Below, in pieces: positions 22,762-31,200 of a stretch of DNA of 40,291 nt (the stretch's first letter is position 1; each line of letters opens with the position of its first letter). Both the position numbers and the translations under genes were made by a program. This DNA comes from Methanobacteriota archaeon (GTDB taxonomy: Archaea; Thermoplasmatota; Poseidoniia; Poseidoniales; Poseidoniaceae). A model generated the notes under the pieces. That model ran no database searches. It was not told where the DNA came from and saw only the letters and a list, made by a program, of their open reading frames with translations. The stretch is from NCBI GenBank assembly GCA_002706065.1, contig PAJM01000008.1:1-40291 (forward strand). Direction: 5' to 3'.

Positions 22762-24144
22762 ATGACCGCTTTGCTCATAGGGTGCCTCGTTTACCCAAAG
22801 GCCATGGGTTTCAAGAAAGTCTTGATTGCAAATCGTGGCGAAATCGCCCTTCGGATTATGCGGGCTTTGCGTGACATGGGTATTGAAGCAGCGATTATCT
22901 ATGGGAAAGAGGACAGGTTGTCTTTGCCCGTCCAGTTTGCTGATGATGCAACCTTTAGGGATGTTATCAATCCGCTAGACGCGTATTTGGATATTGAAGC
23001 GGTAGTGCAAGCAGCCAAAGATATGGGTTGTGATGCAGTACATCCAGGCTACGGATTCTTGGCCGAAAACGCTGGTTTTGTGAAACGGCTGGAAGAAGAA
23101 GGTATCACTTTTATCGGGCCGAGTGCAAGTGTAATCACGCTCCTTGGCGATAAAATTGAGGCAAGAGCAGCAATGGAAGCTGCTGGCCTACCAACTGCAA
23201 AAGGATCCTCAGAACCAATTTCAGAGGCATCAGTTGCATCAGCCCTCGCAGATGATATCGGTTATCCAGTCATCATCAAAGCAGCAGCTGGAGGTGGAGG
23301 TATAGGGATGCAGATTGTTGAACAGGAACATGAATTTGAAAGTGCATTGAAACTCTGTCAATCCCGTGCAAAATCAGCCTTCGGAGACGATCGAGTCTTT
23401 GTCGAGAAGTACATTCAAGGAGCTCAACACGTGGAATTTCAAGTGCTTGCTGATGGAACAAATGCAATACACTTCGGTGAGCGTTTTTGCTCAATTCAAC
23501 GACGTCATCAGAAACTCGTCGAAGAAGGACCGTGGCTCACGCCTGAAAAACGGCATGAAATCGGTTCTCTCGTCTGCAAGGGTGCCGAATCTGTTGGCTA
23601 CAAAGGATTGGCAACGTTCGAGTTCTTGCGCGATGCGAACGGAGACTTTTACTTCCTTGAAGTCAATCCTCGTGTTCAAGTTGAACACACAGTTACAGAA
23701 CTAATCACGGGGCACAATCTGGTTGAATTGGGGATTCGTGTCGCACAAGGAGAAGCACTTCCGCTGAAGCAGGAAGAAATCACATGGCGAGGTCACAGCA
23801 TCCAATGCCGCCTCAACGCAGAAGACCCTGCAGAATTCATACCCAGTCCAGGACGTCTCTGGGAATGTCATTTCCCTTCAGGGTTCGGCGTCAGGGTCGA
23901 CACCCACGCCCATCCTGGATACGAAATGCCAGGCTGCTTCGACTCACTGCTTGCAAAACTCCTCGTATGGGGCCGAGACCGTGAAGATGCCATCCGAAGA
24001 ATGCGAACAGCACTCGATGAAACGATGATTACGGGTGTGGAACATTTGATTCCTCTTCATCGAAGAATTATGGATGAAGAGGATTTCATGAATGGGGACA
24101 TCACAATCCAATACATCGACATGCATCAAGAACTTCTTGGATGA
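22762..24144 (+). CDS. accC: Biotin carboxylase subunit of an acyl-CoA carboxylase
   Basis: The 460-aa ATP-grasp enzyme carboxylates biotin on a carrier protein. It has FKKVLIANRGEIALRIMRAL, HPGYGFLAEN and IIKAAAGGGGIGM (the glycine-rich ATP loop). ERFCSIQRRHQKLVEEGP, FLEVNPRVQVEHTVTE (catalytic Glu/Arg) and GHSIQCRLNAEDP follow. In this lineage it could serve acetyl- or propionyl-CoA carboxylase; no carboxyltransferase or biotin-carrier gene is nearby. ATG 22762 fits the TATA spacing. ATG 22804 gives the usual family N-terminus (446 aa) but lacks a Shine-Dalgarno, so the start is open. It overlaps the kinase gene by 4 nt. Confidence 0.92.
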   Translation: MTALLIGCLVYPKAMGFKKVLIANRGEIALRIMRALRDMGIEAAIIYGKEDRLSLPVQFADDATFRDVINPLDAYLDIEAVVQAAKDMGCDAVHPGYGFLAENAGFVKRLEEEGITFIGPSASVITLLGDKIEARAAMEAAGLPTAKGSSEPISEASVASALADDIGYPVIIKAAAGGGGIGMQIVEQEHEFESALKLCQSRAKSAFGDDRVFVEKYIQGAQHVEFQVLADGTNAIHFGERFCSIQRRHQKLVEEGPWLTPEKRHEIGSLVCKGAESVGYKGLATFEFLRDANGDFYFLEVNPRVQVEHTVTELITGHNLVELGIRVAQGEALPLKQEEITWRGHSIQCRLNAEDPAEFIPSPGRLWECHFPSGFGVRVDTHAHPGYEMPGCFDSLLAKLLVWGRDREDAIRRMRTALDETMITGVEHLIPLHRRIMDEEDFMNGDITIQYIDMHQELLG

Positions 24145-25091
24145 GTGGTTGCATGGACGTCTTGATTGTTGGAAGCATCGCCTACGATAGCATCACGTCG
24201 CCTCAAGGTTCTGCGATGAATACCTTGGGCGGTTCCGCCACTTATGCCGGATTGGCAGCATCGTTTCACCAACGTAGGATAGGATTGGGTCAAATTGGCC
24301 TTGTTGGGGTTGTCGGTACAGATTTCCGAGAGGATGACTTTGCAACATTGACCAATGCTGGGCTTGACACAACAGGGGTCGAGATCGTTGAGGGTTCGAC
24401 CTTCCATTGGGTTGGTTCCTACCATGGCAACATGGCACAAGCCGAGACCCACGAGACCCATCTCAACGTCTTTGAGACATTCCAACCGAAGGTTCCTGAG
24501 CATGGGACCTCATCAAGCATCACATTTTGTGCAAATTTGCATCCATCCATCCAACTCTCGGTACTTGACCAATCCAAACCAGTCCGTGCATCGATTCTCG
24601 ATTCCATGAACCTCTGGATCAACATCGCCCATGATGAACTCATTCAAGCAATGAAGCGAGTCGACATCGTGGTCATTAACGATGGAGAAGCATCAATGCT
24701 CGCAGGAACGGACAACCTTCTCCAAGCTGCGAAAGATGTTCAATCAATGGCTTCCATTCCAACCTTGATCATCAAGAAAGGTGAACATGGCGTACTTGCT
24801 TTGCACGGTGAAGAACTCATCGCACTTCCTGCCTATCCTACTTCGAAGGTTGTTGACCCAACCGGTTGTGGCGATACGTTTGCAGGAACACTTGCCGCTT
24901 GTTTAGCAGCCGGAACTGACACAATTCGTCTCGATGAATTACGTCAAGCATTGATTCACGCCACAGTGTCAGCAAGCTTCACCTTGGAAGATTTTGGAAC
25001 CAAAGGAATCGAATCGATTACGCTAGGATCTTACGAACGTCGCTTGTTGGAGTACTGTGCAATCTCAGGAACATCAATCGATACGCCGTAG
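24141..25091 (+). CDS. PfkB-family carbohydrate/nucleoside kinase
   Basis: The 316-aa ribokinase-fold protein has the N-terminal substrate motif TLGGSATYAGLAASF. The PfkB signature 2 is DPTGCGDTFAGTLAACLA, whose Asp is the catalytic base. IKKGEHGVLAL precedes the ATP site. It phosphorylates a sugar, nucleoside or related alcohol; which one cannot be read. Translation is coupled to the biotin carboxylase gene (ATGA). ATG 24153 is an alternative start closer to the first strand. Its 3' end overlaps the convergent two-TM gene by 18 nt. Confidence 0.88.
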   Translation: MSGCMDVLIVGSIAYDSITSPQGSAMNTLGGSATYAGLAASFHQRRIGLGQIGLVGVVGTDFREDDFATLTNAGLDTTGVEIVEGSTFHWVGSYHGNMAQAETHETHLNVFETFQPKVPEHGTSSSITFCANLHPSIQLSVLDQSKPVRASILDSMNLWINIAHDELIQAMKRVDIVVINDGEASMLAGTDNLLQAAKDVQSMASIPTLIIKKGEHGVLALHGEELIALPAYPTSKVVDPTGCGDTFAGTLAACLAAGTDTIRLDELRQALIHATVSASFTLEDFGTKGIESITLGSYERRLLEYCAISGTSIDTP

Positions 25092-26495
25092 TCCGTGTTG
25101 ACTCGTTTGCATTGGAGCGGCTTCCTGTGAATCCGTGAGTGAACTGAACGATGAAGGAACTGGATTTTCTTCATCTTGAATGTGTTCGCCCATGATCTCG
25201 ATAATTTCCTCATCAATCCCTTGATCTTTCAAGCTCGAAATTCCATCTCGTACCCTGTTGAGAAGAGATGAGAACCTTCGAGGTTGCTCAGGTTCTGCCT
25301 GAGCACGCTTCGATGCAATTCGTCGTCTGGAAGTGGTTCTTGGCTGGATACGCTTCATTTCTCCTCGAGAATTACGCCTAATTCGAGCAGCAGTATCGGA
25401 CGCAGGGGGCGAGCTGTTGTGCTGACGAACCATACCTTGTTCAACCAGTGAAAGACTTGGCTCTTGTTCAACCAATTCAGCATTCAAAAGGGGCAGGTCT
25501 GGAGAAGTAAACGCTTCTGGAGTGGATGGAATATGTGCTCCCTCAGGTCCAACAAAACTTGGAAGATGAGCGGTTGGTAAAGGTGTTCGGAACAGTTCCG
25601 CAGGTTCTCTCGACATCCCTGTCGCTTCCTGAATCATTTGGGAGGAACTCATCGTTTGCTGGTGCATTGGAACAGGAAGCGGAGCATCTCCTAAGAACTG
25701 AGTCTCTGAAATTTGACCTGGACCAAGATTTGAATGCATATCCAACGGACTTGTATGTCCTCGTCGAGTGCCGACGTTGGCAATGCCACGTTCAATGATG
25801 CCATGCTGCAACGGCTCTGAGTGCATTGGTTGCTGATTCATTGTATCCTTTGCCCATCGGGGCAGAACTTCATCAATTTCGAATTCATCTGTTTCTAGAA
25901 CTGTTTCCCCAAGGAAGCTTGTAAGGCTCCGGGCAGGTTGCAAATCCTCCAGTGGAGCTGGAATCGCAAGGGCAGCAACATTGGCGGCCTGTCGGGGGAA
26001 TTCCGTATCTTCATTCAGCAGTTCGACACCGACACGTGCCTCTTCAAGGCTCAACCCATCGTTCATTCGTTGAATCAATGCTGATAATTTGAGCAAACGA
26101 GAATCAATGGCGTGGAGAACGTGGCAATCACCCAGTTCTGTGTCAAGGGTGAGGGTTGGGCGCTTGGTTAGAACCCATCCGGAAATCATTGCAAGCCCCA
26201 GACAGAAACCGATCAATCGCAAATCTGGGGGCGAGATGACTCGCCATGAAGCGTAAAGAATACAGAGCCCAACGAAGGCAACCCATCCCGGGATGAGGGT
26301 GGTATTGTGGTGTTGCATACGAACGATACGATCGTATCGAATGTCGATGCAGTTGCCGTTTTTGAATTCAATTGATAGTCGGTTTTCACCTAGACTTGCT
26401 CTCGCTCGACCGCTTTCGCCTGCCACGCGTAGGCCGTGGAGAACCATTTTCTCCCCAGACTCCGCAAGGCGTTCGTTGCGCCCTCTCGTCTGCAT
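25074..26495 (-). CDS. Two-TM protein with long disordered tail, unknown function
   Basis: The 473-aa protein has a beta-rich N-terminal part (about 20-65, ASLGENRLSIEFKNGNCIDI). Two membrane helices follow (LIPGWVAFVGLCILYASW and LRLIGFCLGLAMISGWVL, about 67-110), then a short region resembling part of a PH-like domain. The remaining about 300 residues are Pro/Ser/Gln/Met-rich and probably disordered, with a basic stretch near 385-415 and a short helix-rich end. I do not recognise the family. A TATA-like GATAATAG on the minus strand is centred 26 nt before ATG 26495. ATG 26447 is a possible internal start. Confidence 0.7.
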   Translation of the reverse strand: MQTRGRNERLAESGEKMVLHGLRVAGESGRARASLGENRLSIEFKNGNCIDIRYDRIVRMQHHNTTLIPGWVAFVGLCILYASWRVISPPDLRLIGFCLGLAMISGWVLTKRPTLTLDTELGDCHVLHAIDSRLLKLSALIQRMNDGLSLEEARVGVELLNEDTEFPRQAANVAALAIPAPLEDLQPARSLTSFLGETVLETDEFEIDEVLPRWAKDTMNQQPMHSEPLQHGIIERGIANVGTRRGHTSPLDMHSNLGPGQISETQFLGDAPLPVPMHQQTMSSSQMIQEATGMSREPAELFRTPLPTAHLPSFVGPEGAHIPSTPEAFTSPDLPLLNAELVEQEPSLSLVEQGMVRQHNSSPPASDTAARIRRNSRGEMKRIQPRTTSRRRIASKRAQAEPEQPRRFSSLLNRVRDGISSLKDQGIDEEIIEIMGEHIQDEENPVPSSFSSLTDSQEAAPMQTSQHGLRRID

Positions 26496-26517
26496 CCCAA
26501 CGTGCAGTTTGAGCCAC

Positions 26518-26525
26518 CTATTATC
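26518..26525 (-). promoter_or_regulatory. TATA-like box for the two-TM protein gene
   Basis: GATAATAG on the minus strand is centred about 26 nt before ATG 26495, which fits a leaderless transcript starting in the 91-nt gap after the EF-Tu-like gene. Confidence 0.4.
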
Positions 26526-26586
26526 AATGCATCCCTTGGAACGATGCTCAAGACAATTGTTCCAGGTTTATCCGAACGACGCCACA

Positions 26587-27633
26587 TCACTCGACCTTTC
26601 GGAGTTGTGCGCTCCCCATGATTCGTGGTTTCGAGTCGAGTTGAGCGATCAGAACGGAAGGTGAGTCTTCAATTCTCTGCAAAAGAGGTGTTTCCCAACG
26701 CACGGTGACGTTTCCGTCGACCGATTCAACGCGGCCAACGTTGAATTGAAGATCAATCGAGGCATGGATGACATCTCCCGCTTCAAGTTGCTTCTTTTGG
26801 AACGGAGAACCCGTCAATTTCATTGTAGAAACCGTGTGAGCCTCGAGTGGGAGCGGACGGAATGTGTTGGTCTTCTTGTCCTCGATTGCAGGGTGAGTAA
26901 TCAAACATGTTCCAGATAGGCTTTCTTCCTTCGCATTTCGAAGGGCAATACCAACTCTGTCTCCTGCTCCTGCTCGTGCAACGTCATCATCCATGACCTG
27001 CAACGATTTCACCGATCCAGTTCCTCCATGCGGTAGCATGGTCACTTCATCATGAACAGAAACTACACCTGATTGTACGTAACCAATGGCGACCAATCCG
27101 ATTCCTTTGACATTGAAATGCTGATCGATTGGAACGACGAGCGGTTGCTTTTCAATCGAGGCCAACAATTCAGAAACGTTGTCCATGATGCTGAAAAATG
27201 CATTGCGTAGTTCGATTCCATCCGCTTTTTCAAAACTCCATTTTGTAAGACCTGCCTGTTGGAACAATGATTTGACCATGTCCTCGTCAATCCATCCACC
27301 GTCGGCAGGAGCCAACACGGCAACTCCGTGTTCAATACCTGCACTTGCAAAAGCCACCAATGCTTCACCCAGCGTGGCATCAACCGCCGTAACTTCGATG
27401 AGACCTGCTCGAGCAGCGGAAAGCGCGTTGAGCAGTGGTCGAAGTCGTTCTGGATACTTTGCTGGGCGAATCAATGAGAGAATTCTCGCTTCACCATCGA
27501 CGGTTTCCTTGTGAACGTACGTGTGGACATCGCGCTGGTCTGTTGGTTTAGCGAGTTCTCGTGCGAGCTCATCACTTCCTACCATTGCGATGTTCAAGAC
27601 GGGCATGGTGTTGTCCACTGAACGTTCTTTCAT
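26587..27633 (-). CDS. EF-Tu/SelB-like protein with degenerate G domain
   Basis: The 348-aa protein resembles translation GTPases of the EF1A/SelB group but lacks the P-loop. The expected GHVDHGKT is replaced by MVGSDELARELAK. Domain 2 is clear: VKGIGLVAIGYVQSGVVSVHDEV, then AGAGDRVGIALRNAKEESLSG. A domain-3-like barrel follows, with PFQKKQLEAGDVIHASIDLQF and GRVESVDGNVTVRWETPL. Such proteins may bind RNA or tRNA without GTP hydrolysis; the function is unknown. ATG 27633 shares one base with the thioesterase stop (TGATG), so the two are co-translated. A longer in-frame start at 27699 is rejected. Confidence 0.75.
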   Translation of the reverse strand: MKERSVDNTMPVLNIAMVGSDELARELAKPTDQRDVHTYVHKETVDGEARILSLIRPAKYPERLRPLLNALSAARAGLIEVTAVDATLGEALVAFASAGIEHGVAVLAPADGGWIDEDMVKSLFQQAGLTKWSFEKADGIELRNAFFSIMDNVSELLASIEKQPLVVPIDQHFNVKGIGLVAIGYVQSGVVSVHDEVTMLPHGGTGSVKSLQVMDDDVARAGAGDRVGIALRNAKEESLSGTCLITHPAIEDKKTNTFRPLPLEAHTVSTMKLTGSPFQKKQLEAGDVIHASIDLQFNVGRVESVDGNVTVRWETPLLQRIEDSPSVLIAQLDSKPRIMGSAQLRKVE

Positions 27634-28106
27634 CAACCCTCTTGTTTGGATTTCCGCTTTGACAACATATTGTTTCGGATTTCTTGTGCGATTGCCCACT
27701 CGCTGTGTTCCTCATCGGTGTTCGGTTCGAGTTGCGGAATTGGAATTGGTCGCATCATCGAATCAATAGCAACCATGAAGAAATATCCCTCGCAAATGAC
27801 ACGAGTTTCCCAATCGGATTTTGTCATTGCGCATGCCGTTACTTTTACCCCAGCAGTGTGTGTACTGGTGTACACAACTCGACCTGTGACTTCGATCAAA
27901 TCTCCTTGCCGAGCCGGAGCAGTAAATGTCAGTGTGTCGATTGAAACGGTAACAAATTCCCGATGGGCAAATTTGGAACAAGCGATGCCTGCTGCTTTGT
28001 CCATTACCGAAAGCAATCGGCCACCAAACAGTGTGTCGTATGAATTCGTATCCTGCGGAAACACTTCTTCAATCAGCGTGACAGGTTCGGTCGAGAATGG
28101 TTTCAT
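27633..28106 (-). CDS. Hotdog-fold acyl-CoA thioesterase
   Basis: The 157-aa protein matches the YciA/BFIT-type thioesterases that hydrolyse acyl-CoA to fatty acid and CoA. NSYDTLFGGRLLSVMDKAAGIA is the hotdog helix with the catalytic Asp, and FVTVSIDTLTFTAPARQGDLIEVTGRV is the long beta region. ATG 28106 is chosen: it gives the usual length and has a TATA-like box about 24 nt upstream. The start at 28193 adds 29 unconserved residues. It is co-translated with the EF-Tu-like gene. Confidence 0.88.
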   Translation of the reverse strand: MKPFSTEPVTLIEEVFPQDTNSYDTLFGGRLLSVMDKAAGIACSKFAHREFVTVSIDTLTFTAPARQGDLIEVTGRVVYTSTHTAGVKVTACAMTKSDWETRVICEGYFFMVAIDSMMRPIPIPQLEPNTDEEHSEWAIAQEIRNNMLSKRKSKQEG

Positions 28107-28123
28107 GACTCTCCCACGCTTCC

Positions 28124-28134
28124 ATATGATATGA
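28124..28134 (-). promoter_or_regulatory. TATA-like box for the thioesterase / EF-Tu-like operon
   Basis: TCATATCATAT on the minus strand is centred about 22-25 nt upstream of ATG 28106, supporting that start and a leaderless transcript for both genes. Confidence 0.45.
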
Positions 28135-28254
28135 ACCCTTAGCGTCAGATGAGGCAATGGTCGTTGATTTCGCCCATTTTCATTCAGGGACAAGAAGGAC
28201 GGTAGAGCGACGAGGTTTTAGTCCAGTGTTGATACGGTTGTGTTAGGTGACACC

Positions 28255-31200
28255 ATGGCCAATGAAAACCGACGAACAAAAATTGCGCTCTTTCTCGTGA
28301 TGTTGATGGTTCTAACCCCACTCGCTAGCGGAGCCAGCATAACCAATTTCAGTTCTGGAACAAGCGAAGCTGAAATTGTATTGAATGATGCTGCAACCTA
28401 CTCCGATCATGTCGATGGTGCTGTCGACTTGCCACTTGGCGATTCGATAACATCTGCCAGTATGGCCGTCAGTTCCACTCCAGCTGTCCACGGTGCACAC
28501 ACTCGAATCGATATCGAGACCATGCCTCGTGTCTGGAATCCAAATTTTAACGGTCAGACGACCTCGTTTTCCAAGGCTGAAGACTTCCAGTTTGAGGACG
28601 GTTCAACTTCGACACCTGTCTCGTTGAAGGCAGAGGGGCTGTTGACGGATTTTGAAAGCGACCCTGCAGGATTTATGGATGGCACAACACCACCACTCCA
28701 ATCTGGAGCACCTTGGTCGCACGGCTCACTCTTTGGAGGGGCGGTCTTACCTACAAACTGTGCATCGGGCAGCGATTGTTGGGGAACGGGTCTCTACGAC
28801 AAGGATTACACCGATGACAACAACGGTGCAGCGTTCAAGGAAGTTCTCCTCTCACCGACACTTGATCTTTCATCGGGAACGGCTGTTAAAGACCCATCCG
28901 TTTACTTCGACTCTTTCCACCAGTTGATGACACTCTCAACCTCGAGTTCAACGAATCCAACATATCGATACGCAGATTGTGCTTACATTGAAATTCGTAC
29001 CTCTCCCACTCCTGTGTTCGATCCAGCAGCGACATGGGAGCACATTGATATCGACATCCAGAATTCATCCGGATTATCGTTCGGCTCAGGATACTATCAG
29101 GTCGGTAGCTCAGGATCGAACAACAAAATTGACGGCCGATGCAACGGCGTGAACTACAACGATTACGCGCTTGGAGGCACCTCAATCTCCACATTTAATC
29201 CGAGCGGATGGGCAAGCATCAAACTCGATCTCTCCGATTATGGAGGAAACTACATCGAACTTCGTTTCGTTCTTGAGTACAACAACGTTCTACCTTCAGG
29301 TGGTTACAACGTCTACAACGTCACCTCAATGCCAGGCTGGTACATCGACAACTTCCGATTTGGAAGTACGCTCCCTCAATCAGGATGGATGGGCGTTCGA
29401 AACATTCTGCCGAACGCTCAGGGTGGCGAGAACCATCCGAATGGATACGGAATCTTGACGATTGAAGCCGAAACGACAACGACCGCTGTCCTTTCTCTCG
29501 ACATTCTTGATTCACTAACAGGCCAAGTGGTCAATGACGACAATGGAAATGCAATGTCGGGACTCGTTGGCTCCATCCATGAGTTGTGGGACATCAATTC
29601 TTCGACGTATCCGACCGTAGATTTCCGATTCAACTTTGATTCAGGGCCTGATCAACTGTCAACACCGGTCCTCCACGGTTTTTCAATTGGAAGTCGAATC
29701 GGAACGGGTTTCAATCAAACCATCATCTCAGCGAATCCACCCGAAAATGGAATCTGGGCCTCACAAGGTCTTGGGGACTTGATGATGTACAATCCAGTGA
29801 TTCCTGACCATTCGTACAACCCGCCAATGGACCGTTCTCACTTCAGTTATCCTATCGCTTCGATTACGCCCGTCATAGAAGACGACTGTGCGGAATCTCC
29901 AGAAATTTCGGTAGCAATGGATGGATACGGTATCCAAATGCAAAACAATGTCAAGTACACACTCGGTGAATCAGCGGACATGCCAGATTCAACGTTTGGA
30001 TTTACCGCTGTTCTCTCGTATCAGAATCCATGCAACGTAGCAGGAATGTGGTTCGATCTTGAATTCGCTCACCACGCAGAGCAAATCCAGATTGACGTTG
30101 CTGGCGATGGTGACATGGAGTATTCCTTCACGGAACCAGCGTTCGATATGTTTGGCCGCCAAACGAAATTCATCAGTTCGAAAGATGCGAACGATGTTCA
30201 TTATGGAACCGACTCAAGGACGCTTGCGCTCAGTTTGTCTGGTACGGTTGACGGTGGTGAATTCATGCTCCCAGTAGGGGCGACCATACAGGCTGCAGAG
30301 GTTGGCTTCGACAACAACCAAATCATTTCAACAACCAACATGAATGAAGGATTTACTTGGAAATTGATGTCTGGTTTGGAAGAGGTAAATCTCGGCGAAA
30401 TCGGCAACATTACTCGAGGGGCACAGGAGATGTACCCCGAACAAATGAATCTCACATCTGCACTTAACACGTTGATGCAAAGTACGCTCACTCCAACTGC
30501 ACATATTGACGCCAATGGAAACGGATGGAAGAAATTCAGGTTCAGCATTGAAAGCCTCAATGCGACCAGTGGGTCCACCATCGATCTGGTAGGTCTCGAT
30601 GTGGTGTACGATGTCACGCATTACCTCACAACTGCGAATGAGTTTGCGAAGGAACTTGCCCAAGGGGTTGCGCTTTCCTCATCGACGGTTGGTTACGCCA
30701 CTGTTCCAATCGCAGTTCATGCAACAAGCGGTGGAGGCGTCTCCTTCTCCAGTCTTTCCGTGATCACATCTCCCGGATACACAACAACAGCATCACTTGT
30801 TGGAAGCCCTGTTGGTCTCTACCCGAACGGTGAGATTTACGAAATTGTTACGACGCACACAGTATCCTCTCTAACCGGATCCAGCTTCCAAGAAGCATCG
30901 CTGATCTTCGAATCAACGACGGGAACCATCGAATTGGCCTATTCCGATTTGAATGGCTTTACTGAAGTCGAAAATTCGAACAATTACATCTCCTTACAAG
31001 CATCTTCAGTGACAGACATCACCGAAGGCAAGGAAATTACATGGCGCTTTATCGTCAACAATGTTTGGGAAGATACTGAACAAGTTCGGATTTACGCTGG
31101 ACAAACTGCAAGCAATGGTGTCAACGGATTGCCCGATGCTATTGTCCTCGCACCAAGCGGTGGAAACGCAGTTGAGAACGATGCTGGAATCACGCTTTTC

